Shown: in pieces, positions 16,686-24,703 of the stretch
How the letters are laid out: each line of letters starts with the position of its first letter
How positions within the stretch are numbered: the stretch's first letter is position 1
Assembly (NCBI RefSeq): GCF_900186975.1
Contig: NZ_LT906441.1
Span: 1,116,001-1,180,000, forward strand
Direction of reading: 5' to 3'
Length of the DNA: 64,000 bases
Source of the DNA: Cutibacterium granulosum
GTDB taxonomy: Bacteria; Actinomycetota; Actinomycetes; Propionibacteriales; Propionibacteriaceae
Notes under the pieces: generated by a model
Seen by the model: only the letters and a program-made list of their open reading frames with translations
Told to the model about the DNA's origin: nothing
Database searches by the model: none
Position numbers and translations under genes: made by a program

Positions 16686-18958
16686 GCGTGTTCCTTGTGA
16701 ACGTGCTCCAGGTCAAGCTCGGGATGGGTCTCGTAGAACTCGTCCCACTCGTCCTGAAGATCTTTCTCGGCCTTGCTGGCGATGAAGCCACTGGGGGCGA
16801 AGAGGTGCGACGGCTTGGCCGGATCCTCGGTGTTGATGATGTTGTGGCCTCGCAGCGCCTGAACGGTGCGGATGCAGGCCGCGATCATGACGATGAGGGC
16901 ACAGACGACGAAGATGATCGACATCGTCCCCTGAATGGCGGTGTTGCCGACGACGGTGTGCATCTCGTCGATGTCCTTGGCCTGGCCCAGCGAGGTCTTG
17001 CCAGCGGCGATGGCCCGCTTGTACGTCATGTGGTTGGCCCAGTAACCGATCTTCGGGTCGGGGGAGAAGATCTTCAGCCAGGATCCGTACACCGTGATGA
17101 CGGCGGTGAAGAGCATCGGCACGAAGATGATGAGCAACCGCCATTTGTGACCGGCTCGGGCGAAGACCACCAGGCAGATCGACAGGGCGACGGCCGCCAA
17201 CAACTGGTTCGCGATGCCGAACAGCGGGAAGAGGGTGTTGATGCCGCCCAGCGGGTCATTGACACCCATGAGCAGAATCGATCCCCAACCGGCAACCATG
17301 ATGGCGGTGGTCAACCAGGAACCGACCTTCCATGAGTGATTCCGCAGGCGCGGCCAGAAGTTTCCCAGGGCGTCGGAGAGCATGAACCGGGCGACGCGGG
17401 TACCGGCGTCGACCGAGGTGAGGATGAACAGGGCCTCGAACATGATCGCGAAGTGGTACCAGAAGCTCATCATGGCCTGGCCACCGAAGAGCTGGTGCAT
17501 GATCGTCGCGAGGCCGACGGCCAGGGTGGGTGCGCCGCCAGTACGGCTGATGATCGACGTCTCGCCAACGAGGTTGGCTGTCGTCGTCAGGGCATCGGCG
17601 TCGGTGTGGACCCCCGTCAGGCCCAGTGAATTGACGTAGTTGACGGCCGACTGAACGGTGTTGCCGGTGGCACCGGCCGGCGAGTTCATCGCAAAGTAGA
17701 TGCCGCGATCCACGCAGAGGGCTGCCACCAGAGCCATGATTGCGACGAAGGACTCCATGAGCATGCCGCCGTACCCGATGAGGCGGGCCTGGGACTCCTT
17801 CTCGATGAGCTTCGGAGTGGTGCCCGACGCGATGGTGGCGTGGAATCCGGACAACGCTCCACAGGCGATCGTCACGAAGAGGAAGGGGAACAGCTTTCCC
17901 GAGAAGACGGGGCCAGTACCGGTGTGGGCATAGACGCTCATCGCAGGCACGCTGATGACTGGACGGACGATGACGATCGAGATCGCCAGCATCGTGATGA
18001 CACCGACCTTCATGAAGGTCGAGAGATAGTCGCGAGGGGCCAGCAGCATCCACACCGGCAGGATCGAGGCCACGAATCCGTAGATGATGATTGCCCATGC
18101 CAAAAATGGCCGGCCCAGGTGCAGAGCGGTGGCGATCGAGGTGTTCTCGATCCACGCTCCCGAGGCGATGGCCAGCACCAGCAGGATGATGCCCATCACG
18201 GATACCTCAAGCACCTTTCCGGGGCGCAGATACCGCAGGTACAAGCCCATCAGCAGCGCGATGGGAATGGTCAGGCCAACACTCCACACGCCCCAGGACG
18301 ACGCTGCCAAGGAGTTGACGACGACCATCGCAAGGATCGCGACGATGATGAGCATGATGGTCAGGGTGGCCACGAGGGCGGCGATTCCGCCGACGCGTCC
18401 CAGCTCGTCCTTGGCCATCTGGCCCAGTGAGCGTCCGCCACGTCTCATGGAGATGACGAGGACGAGGTAGTCCTGAACGGCACCGGCGAGGATGACGCCG
18501 ACGATGATCCAGATCGTGCTGGGCAGGTATCCCATCTGGGCCGACAGCACCGGACCGACCAACGGGCCAGCTCCCGCAATGGCGGCGAAGTGGTGACCGT
18601 AGAGAATGCGACGGTCAGTGGGGACGAAGTCCCGGCCATTGTAGTCGTACTCGGCTGGGGTGGCCCGCTCGTCGTCGGGATGGACGAGCTTGTCCTGGAT
18701 GTACTTGGCGTAGAACCGGTAGCCGATGAAGTACGATCCAACGGCCGCGAGGACGAACCAGATCCCGTTGACGGTCTCACCGCGATGGATGGCGAGCATC
18801 CACCATCCGAGGCCGGCGATGGCCGAGATGAGGATCCATGCGATGACTTTGGGCGGTGTCCATCGATCGTGTCGGGCACGCTCCTTCGCGCTCAGTGATG
18901 TGGGCGGCATTCCCGACGGTGGTGTGCTCTCTCGGGAGGTGAGGGTGGCTTCACTCAT
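16682..18958 (-). CDS. cstA: Carbon starvation protein CstA, pyruvate/peptide transporter
   Basis: The 758-residue polytopic membrane protein has about 16 hydrophobic helices and CstA landmarks: YFIGYRFYAKYIQDKL near residue 92, NGRDFVPTDRRILYGHHFAAIAGAGPLVGPVLSAQMGYLP (about 128-167), and ALFILTSVDAGTRVARFMLSD (about 500-520). Family members take up pyruvate or peptides and are induced in carbon limitation. The soluble C-terminal tail is acidic. A ribosome site GGGAGCTGG precedes ATG 18958. It heads a two-gene unit with ybdD. Confidence 0.93.
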   Translation of the reverse strand: MSEATLTSRESTPPSGMPPTSLSAKERARHDRWTPPKVIAWILISAIAGLGWWMLAIHRGETVNGIWFVLAAVGSYFIGYRFYAKYIQDKLVHPDDERATPAEYDYNGRDFVPTDRRILYGHHFAAIAGAGPLVGPVLSAQMGYLPSTIWIIVGVILAGAVQDYLVLVISMRRGGRSLGQMAKDELGRVGGIAALVATLTIMLIIVAILAMVVVNSLAASSWGVWSVGLTIPIALLMGLYLRYLRPGKVLEVSVMGIILLVLAIASGAWIENTSIATALHLGRPFLAWAIIIYGFVASILPVWMLLAPRDYLSTFMKVGVITMLAISIVIVRPVISVPAMSVYAHTGTGPVFSGKLFPFLFVTIACGALSGFHATIASGTTPKLIEKESQARLIGYGGMLMESFVAIMALVAALCVDRGIYFAMNSPAGATGNTVQSAVNYVNSLGLTGVHTDADALTTTANLVGETSIISRTGGAPTLAVGLATIMHQLFGGQAMMSFWYHFAIMFEALFILTSVDAGTRVARFMLSDALGNFWPRLRNHSWKVGSWLTTAIMVAGWGSILLMGVNDPLGGINTLFPLFGIANQLLAAVALSICLVVFARAGHKWRLLIIFVPMLFTAVITVYGSWLKIFSPDPKIGYWANHMTYKRAIAAGKTSLGQAKDIDEMHTVVGNTAIQGTMSIIFVVCALIVMIAACIRTVQALRGHNIINTEDPAKPSHLFAPSGFIASKAEKDLQDEWDEFYETHPELDLEHVHKEHA

Positions 18959-19123
18959 GATCGATTCCAGCTCCCGTGGCTTGGGTGTCTCCGTCCTGTT
19001 GCGGAGATGCTGTGAATCACGAGATTACTGACCTGGTCATTTGTTCAGGACCGGGGTGGGAGTTGTGCGCCAAATTGAGGATTGTGGTGTTGAAGCGGTG
19101 AGTGGCATCTTTGCAAGGATGGT

Positions 19124-19156
19124 GTTGTGTTGCACTCTGGGGGAGTGCAACACAAC
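19124..19156. terminator. Perfect 14-bp hairpin downstream of map
   Basis: GTTGTGTTGCACTC (19124-19137) and its exact complement (19143-19156) enclose a TGGGG loop. It lies 20 bp past the map stop and 166 bp upstream of the cstA start. This most likely ends the map transcript, though with no T-run. A protein-binding site in the cstA leader is the alternative. Confidence 0.6.
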
Positions 19157-19175
19157 CCTCACTGGTGTGGGGCAC

Positions 19176-20030
19176 TCAGTCCAACCGGGTGAGGATCTCG
19201 GCGCCGTCGGTGTTGATGACCATCGACTGCTCGAACTGGGCGCACCACGACCCGTCATTGGTCTGCACCGTCCAGCCATCGTCCCACTGGTGGTTGGCCT
19301 GGTTGCCCAGCGTGAGCATCGGCTCGATGGTGAGCGTCATGCCCTCCTCGAGGGTGACGTCGTAGCGTGGCTCGTCGTAGTGGAAGACGACCAGCCCGGA
19401 GTGGAAGGCCGTGTGCACCCCGTGGCCGGTGTAGTCGCGGACCACCCCGTGGCCGAACCTCTTGGCGTAGTTTTCGATGATGCGTCCGATGATGCTGATG
19501 GACCTGCCAGGACGCACCGCCTTGATGGCGCGGTTCATGGCCTCCTGGGTGTGGGTGACGAGGTCACGGGCCTCCTGGCTGACGTCGCCACACAGAAAGG
19601 TGTAGCAGTTGTCGCCGTGCACACCGTTCTTGTAGGCGGTCACGTCGATCTTGACGATGTCGCCGTCCTCCAGCGGACGAGCATCCGGGATGCCGTGGCA
19701 GATGACGTCGTTGACGCTGGTGCAGATGGACTTGGGATAGTTGCGGTAGTCCAAGGTGGACGGGTACGCCCCGTGATCGCACATGTACTCGTGGGCGATC
19801 CTGTCGAGCTTGTCAGTGGTGATTCCGGGGGCCACCGCCTTGCCGGCCTCGTGCATGGCACCGCAGGCGATGCGTCCGGCCTCGTGCATGGCCTCGATGA
19901 CCTCGGGGCTCTGCACATGGGACCCGGTGTAGTTCTCCGGCACGTCGCCCTTGCCCACATAGGGCGGGCGTTGGATGGAACTCGGGACGGACAGACGCGG
20001 GGAAACAGGGTAAGCATGCATGGAAGTCAC
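19176..20030 (-). CDS. map: Methionine aminopeptidase, type I
   Basis: Removes initiator methionine from new proteins. The 284-residue product has an N-terminal extension with [34 protein letters not shown], as in the longer actinobacterial MapB type. The metal ligands are visible in VKIDVTAY (Asp), VHGDNCYTF (Asp), GHGVHTAFH (His), LTIEPM (Glu) and AQFEQSM (Glu). GTG 20030 overlaps the stop of the ABC ATPase gene as GTGA; ATG 20021 is an alternative start. The substrate-side His in YICHG form (NDVICHGIP) is present. Confidence 0.92.
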   Translation of the reverse strand: MTSMHAYPVSPRLSVPSSIQRPPYVGKGDVPENYTGSHVQSPEVIEAMHEAGRIACGAMHEAGKAVAPGITTDKLDRIAHEYMCDHGAYPSTLDYRNYPKSICTSVNDVICHGIPDARPLEDGDIVKIDVTAYKNGVHGDNCYTFLCGDVSQEARDLVTHTQEAMNRAIKAVRPGRSISIIGRIIENYAKRFGHGVVRDYTGHGVHTAFHSGLVVFHYDEPRYDVTLEEGMTLTIEPMLTLGNQANHQWDDGWTVQTNDGSWCAQFEQSMVINTDGAEILTRLD

Positions 20031-20779
20031 GAAGCACCAGTGTAATCAGCATGGCAGTGCCGTGGGCCGGTATGGAGGGCCTGGAACACCTCGGTCGAGC
20101 TCGGACGGGTGAGGATGCGGTCGTTGTGCCCGTCCGCCAGGACGACGACACGGTCAGCGGTTGCCGCGATGTCGAGGTCGTGGGTCACCATGACCAGGGA
20201 GGTGGTCTCGCTCACCGTGGCTCGTAGCAGCTCCAACACCGTGTCGCGGGACGAGACGTCGAGTGAGCCGGTGGGCTCGTCGGCGAGCAGCAGTTCGGGT
20301 TGGTGCAGCAGGGATCGCGCGATGGCGACCCGCTGGCGCTGTCCTCCCGACAGATGGGCCGGGTACTTGCTGGCCTGGGAAGCCAGTCCGACAGCGTCAA
20401 GCACCTGGTTGACGTCGCGGCGCCGTGGCCTCCGACCAGCCATCCGTGCCGGAAGGACGACGTTGTCCCGCACGGTTAGTGAACTGATGAGGTTGAGGTC
20501 CTGGAAGATGAACCCGACGTGGTCGCGTCGGATGCGTGCCAACTGAGACCTGCTAGCGGTACGAATGTCGTTGCCGACCAGACTGATCTGACCGTCGTCG
20601 GCTGGGATGAGCCCGCACAGGCAGTACAGCAGGGTTGACTTTCCAGCTCCTGACGAACCGACAACGGTGACGAACTCGCCGGGCTCGACGTCGAGGTCGA
20701 CACCCCTGAGCACCTCGACCCGGCGTGCTCCCCTGCCGAATCCCTTGTGTACTCCGGTGGCGTGTATCCATGACGTCAT
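20027..20779 (-). CDS. ABC transporter ATP-binding protein (MacB/LolD type)
   Basis: The 250-residue ATPase has Walker [11 protein letters not shown]-loop [11 protein letters not shown], signature [16 protein letters not shown], Walker [14 protein letters not shown] and switch VTHDLD. The ADEPTGSLD wording and Q-loop region mark the LolD/MacB class that works with FtsX-like permeases. ATG 20779 overlaps the permease stop (ATGA), so the pair forms one exporter. The substrate is unknown; lipid, peptide or antibiotic efflux are all possible. The open frame continues upstream, but without motifs. Confidence 0.88.
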   Translation of the reverse strand: MTSWIHATGVHKGFGRGARRVEVLRGVDLDVEPGEFVTVVGSSGAGKSTLLYCLCGLIPADDGQISLVGNDIRTASRSQLARIRRDHVGFIFQDLNLISSLTVRDNVVLPARMAGRRPRRRDVNQVLDAVGLASQASKYPAHLSGGQRQRVAIARSLLHQPELLLADEPTGSLDVSSRDTVLELLRATVSETTSLVMVTHDLDIAATADRVVVLADGHNDRILTRPSSTEVFQALHTGPRHCHADYTGAS

Positions 20780-22167
20780 TGGTGACCTCCGGTGATGGTG
20801 GTGACGGGATTCCTGTGCATACCGTCGGCCGTCACGGCAAGCAGTAGGAGGAGGGTGAGTGCGATCCCCACGGCGACGACTCCGGCAGCCTGCCACCCCG
20901 GCGCGAGGATCGGTACTGAAGGAACAGGGCCTGTCGACAGCGCCTTGGCCATGGACACGTCGTTGACGACGACGATCCCGTAGGCGCAGACGAGGCAGAT
21001 GACGGCGTGGATCCCCGCCTCGACGAGGGCCTTGGCACGAATGACTCCCGGTGTGACCCCCGAGACCAGCAGCAGTGCATTGTCCGCACGGCGATGGGAT
21101 GCGGTGGCGAACACGATGGCCGAGGCGCACACACAGGCGACGATGACGGGCCCACCGAGCAGCAGGGCCATCTGTCGAGGCGGGGCGTTGACCTTCTCCT
21201 CCGATCCGGCCTGGGCGGCCATGACGTTGGTGAGTTCGTTGATCCAGGCAGCCATGATGCCCACGGCAGCTGCGGCCAGGGTGATGGGTACGACGAGTGC
21301 CTGGGTGAGCCGTGGACGAGCGCTGGCTTCACGGCTGGCCAGGAACCCGGCAGTCCCGGCGAACGGCAAGGCTCTGACCAGCCGGACGAGACCGCGGATG
21401 ATGGGCCCGGAGAGGATCGTGAAGATCAGGCAGACCAGCAGTCCCATCCCAGCGTACGAACTGAGGATGCCAGCCAAGTCGTCGGGGTCGGTGACGGGGT
21501 GGGCATGTGCAATGACGAGGTACAGCGTCACCGTGCCTGCGATGAGCAGAACGGCAACGATCGCGGTGATGACCCTGGCAGCCGTGGATCGTGGCGGTGG
21601 GGCAGCGGCAGGGCGCACGCCTGTGACGAGATCTGCCTTCACGATTCCTCGGGCCGATCGAAGCCCACACACCAGACTGGTGAGGGTCGTCGCTCCCACC
21701 GCGATGACAAGGGAGATGACTGGCAGTGGTCGGTGCAACACGTCTGTCTCGGGTAGCCCACTGCCGTCCACGAAGTGAAGATAGGGCGGCCACATCGCCA
21801 GTGACAGCGCTGCCCCCAGCGCGGCGGACACCGCAGTGACGAGGACGATCTCGGTCGCCACGACGAGGTGCGCGGTACCCGGCAGGATTCCGGCGATCTG
21901 CCACAGGGCGACGTCCTGTCGTTGCAGACGCACGCAGGTGCCCACCACCAGACGGAAGGATGCCAGCGCGGTGAGCACCGTGAACCCGAGTGCAGTGGCC
22001 CCCATGGAGACGAATGCCTGTTGCGCCTCTCCACTGGCCGAGGCCCCAGCGACGATCATGCCCAGGCTCAACGCCACCACGACGCTGAGTGCGATCGACG
22101 CGACGATGAGTGCCAACCATGACGATGCACCCCGAATCACGGAGTTGACGGCGATCTTGAAAATCAT
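20776..22167 (-). CDS. FtsX-like ABC transporter permease
   Basis: The 463-residue membrane protein starts MIFKIAVNSVIRG at 22167, the usual FtsX-permease opening, with a first helix at about 15-40. Groups of helices follow around 60-140, 185-260, 290-330 and 360-460. Pairs of FtsX-like domains are suggested by the repeated three-helix blocks. Upstream open frame to 22431 is not coding in character. It forms an exporter with the ATPase just downstream. The gene is divergent from glnA2, with 295 bp between starts. Confidence 0.8.
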   Translation of the reverse strand: MIFKIAVNSVIRGASSWLALIVASIALSVVVALSLGMIVAGASASGEAQQAFVSMGATALGFTVLTALASFRLVVGTCVRLQRQDVALWQIAGILPGTAHLVVATEIVLVTAVSAALGAALSLAMWPPYLHFVDGSGLPETDVLHRPLPVISLVIAVGATTLTSLVCGLRSARGIVKADLVTGVRPAAAPPPRSTAARVITAIVAVLLIAGTVTLYLVIAHAHPVTDPDDLAGILSSYAGMGLLVCLIFTILSGPIIRGLVRLVRALPFAGTAGFLASREASARPRLTQALVVPITLAAAAVGIMAAWINELTNVMAAQAGSEEKVNAPPRQMALLLGGPVIVACVCASAIVFATASHRRADNALLLVSGVTPGVIRAKALVEAGIHAVICLVCAYGIVVVNDVSMAKALSTGPVPSVPILAPGWQAAGVVAVGIALTLLLLLAVTADGMHRNPVTTITGGHQ

Positions 22168-22462
22168 GGGCGATCCAACGTGGTGGTGTGCGTGGTCAGC
22201 AGCAGGAGTCGACGTGAGCCTACCGCGAAAGGAGGAAATGGCGCTGGCAGGGTGATTCATGCCCAGCTCTGGCCCCTGGCAGTCTGCAGATGATGCTGAG
22301 CGGTGCTCGATGGACGATGTGTCGCATCGGTGACTCCTCCGCATGTGGTGTGACCACGGGTGGGGCGAGAAGTGTGGCCCCACTGTTGGGTGCTGACCCC
22401 GCCTCGTCGGCAGAACCGGGACAAGCAACACAACTGAAACACGGGGCAGTCACAATGGGGAC

Positions 22463-23797
22463 ATGTCCAGGCAGACTGAGTTCGTGTTGCGTTCGATCGA
22501 GGAACGCAACGTCCATTTCGTGAGGCTGTGGTTCGCCGACGTGCTCGGCTCCCTGAAGTCCGTGGCCATCGCTCCGGCCGAGATCGAGAGCGCATTTGCC
22601 GAGGGAGTGGGCTTCGACGGCTCCTCCATCGAGGGATACGCCCGGGTGTACGAGTCCGACATGGTGGCGCACCCAGATCCGTCGACCTTCCAGATGCTGC
22701 CGTGGCGACAGGGTACCGGTACGGCACGGATGTTCTGTGACATCGCCAACCCGGACGGCACCCCGAGCTGGGCAGATCCGCGCTACGTGCTCAAACGCGC
22801 CATGGACAAGGCTGCCGACATGGGCTTCACCTTCTACGCGCACCCGGAGATCGAGTTCTACCTGTTGAAGGGGCCACACCACCCCGGCGATTCCCCCGAG
22901 CCGTTGGACAACGGTGGTTACTTCGATCACACGACCCTGGGGGCGGGCACGGATTTCCGGCGTGATTCGATCACCATGTTGGAGCAGATGGGCATCTCGG
23001 TGGAGTTCAGTCACCACGAGGGGGCCCCCGGCCAGCACGAGATCGACCTGCGCTATGCCGACGCGCTGACGATGGCCGACAACATCATGACCTTCCGTGT
23101 CGTCATCCGTGAGGTGGCGTCGCTCAAGGGCATCAAGGCGACGTTCATGCCCAAACCCTTCTCCCAGTGCCCTGGCTCGGGCATGCACACCCATGTCTCC
23201 CTGTTCGAGGGGGACGAGAACGCCTTCTTCGACCCCAGTGACGAGGCCCGTCTGTCGCCGGTGGCCAAGCACTTCATCGCCGGGCTGCTGCACCACGCCC
23301 CCGAGATCACCGCTGTGACGAACCAATGGGTCAACTCATACCGTCGCATCATGGGCGGTGGTGAGGCACCGGCGTACATCTGCTGGGGACGCAACAACCG
23401 GTCCGCCCTGGTGCGGGTGCCGGCCTACAAACCGAACAAGGCGTCCTCGGCGCGGGTGGAGGTGCGCTCCGTCGATGCTGCGACGAACCCGTATCTCGCC
23501 CTCGCGTTGATCCTGGCGGCCGGGCTCTCCGGCATCGAGCACGAGTGGGAACTTCCCGAGGAGGCGTCCGACGACGTGTGGAGTCTCAGTGCCAGGGAGC
23601 GTCGCGCCCTGGGCATCGACCCCCTGCCGAAGCATCTTGGTCAGGCGATTGCACTCATGGAGGACTCAGAACTCGTGGCGGAAACCCTGGGTGAGCACGT
23701 CTTCGACTACTTCCTGCGCAACAAGAAGGCCGAGTACGAGGAGTACCTGGGGCAGGTGACCCAGTTCGAGCTGGACCGTTACCTGCCGCATCTGTGA
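22463..23797 (+). CDS. glnA2: Type I glutamine synthetase, GlnA2-like, not adenylylated
   Basis: The 444-residue enzyme joins ammonia to glutamate using ATP, or acts on related glutamate-type substrates. It has the GS motifs GFDGSSIEGYARVYESD (about 50-66), PEIEFYLL (about 130), a GMHTHVS ATP-site loop, and NRSALVRVPAY. The C-terminal region that carries the adenylylated Tyr in GlnA1 reads SDDVWSLSARERRALG here, with no Tyr, so GlnE control is not expected. This agrees with GlnA2 (Rv2222c) of mycobacteria. The last 19 bp overlap the convergent 23779-24555 gene. Confidence 0.9.
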   Translation: MSRQTEFVLRSIEERNVHFVRLWFADVLGSLKSVAIAPAEIESAFAEGVGFDGSSIEGYARVYESDMVAHPDPSTFQMLPWRQGTGTARMFCDIANPDGTPSWADPRYVLKRAMDKAADMGFTFYAHPEIEFYLLKGPHHPGDSPEPLDNGGYFDHTTLGAGTDFRRDSITMLEQMGISVEFSHHEGAPGQHEIDLRYADALTMADNIMTFRVVIREVASLKGIKATFMPKPFSQCPGSGMHTHVSLFEGDENAFFDPSDEARLSPVAKHFIAGLLHHAPEITAVTNQWVNSYRRIMGGGEAPAYICWGRNNRSALVRVPAYKPNKASSARVEVRSVDAATNPYLALALILAAGLSGIEHEWELPEEASDDVWSLSARERRALGIDPLPKHLGQAIALMEDSELVAETLGEHVFDYFLRNKKAEYEEYLGQVTQFELDRYLPHL

Positions 23798-24555
23798 GCG
23801 GCATCGACGACGGGAAGCATCTCGGCAAGTTCCTCGACGTGCGATCCGGAGGTGGAGATACGGCCGTTCTCACGTGCCTGTGACCAGCTGAGGAAACCGG
23901 TCGCCAGGGCGAGGAAGGTTTCCATGTCGGACTCGGCGACGTTGGGTGGGGTACCACGATGATGGTCGGGACCAGCAGTCGTGGACTCCAGCTGCACCGC
24001 GGTGGCCGGGGGCACTCGAAGTTCGATCGTGCGTCCCCCGTGGGTCTGCCCCAGGATCGTCGCCAGGGCGCGGCATGCGTCGACCTTGACGGCACGGGGC
24101 AGGACGATTCCCGACGCCATGGCCATGCAGACCCCGTCGATCATGGTCAGACGCAGATGATCGGTGAGTCGGGCCGGCCCCACGAGGGTCTCGACGCGGG
24201 TCGGGGTAGGGCGTGTTCCGGTGAGACGCTCCTCAACCGTCGAGAGCAGTGAACTGGCCTGGGGCAGAAGGTCCTCGGGGGAGTCCTCCTCGATCTGACG
24301 GGCCACCTCGATGAGCGTGTGTGCTGCCAGGGAACGTTCGCGGCACAGCTCCCACAACTCCATCGGACGTTGGGTGGCTGACACGTCAAGGGTCTGCAGG
24401 GTGTCGGTGAGCAGGACCATGACGAGAGTCAGATGGCGACAGTTCCACCGTGGGTCGGAGTCGACCGGATTGGCGGATTCAGGCAGCAGAAGCCTCATGG
24501 CCTCCACCCAGGTGGTGGACAGCTTCCTCATCTCCCGCTCGGTGCGGTCTGCCAT
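23779..24555 (-). CDS. Sterol-carrier-family / maleylpyruvate-isomerase-like hypothetical protein
   Basis: The 258-residue cytoplasmic protein has a helical N-terminal half (DinB-like appearance, LRLTMIDGVCMAMASG segment). Its C-terminal region has GRTIELRVPPATAVQLE, then GTPPNVAESDMETFLALATGFLSW and an HVEELAEMLPV end. These last motifs I recognise from actinobacterial proteins annotated as sterol carrier family proteins. ATG 24555 follows GGAGGTGA by 6 nt; a longer frame to 24630 is rejected. The substrate is unknown. It lies between glnA2 and glnE on the opposite strand and overlaps the glnA2 end. Confidence 0.65.
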   Translation of the reverse strand: MADRTEREMRKLSTTWVEAMRLLLPESANPVDSDPRWNCRHLTLVMVLLTDTLQTLDVSATQRPMELWELCRERSLAAHTLIEVARQIEEDSPEDLLPQASSLLSTVEERLTGTRPTPTRVETLVGPARLTDHLRLTMIDGVCMAMASGIVLPRAVKVDACRALATILGQTHGGRTIELRVPPATAVQLESTTAGPDHHRGTPPNVAESDMETFLALATGFLSWSQARENGRISTSGSHVEELAEMLPVVDAAHRCGR

Positions 24556-24703
24556 GACTGTCACCTCCAAGAAGCTAGCGCGATGAGTTTCCCAGTCGCT
24601 GACTCGGAGGCAACGACAAGGTATCGCCAATGTGACATTTCAGCGACGCTGACACAGGTTAGTCTCATCACGCAGGTAGGCTTGCGCCGATCGGAGGCTG
24701 GAC

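Noticed and set aside
20780-21130. N-terminal extension of the ABC exporter ATPase
   Set aside because: It overlaps the permease gene in another frame and lacks motifs. The ATGA start at 20779 is normal for the pair.
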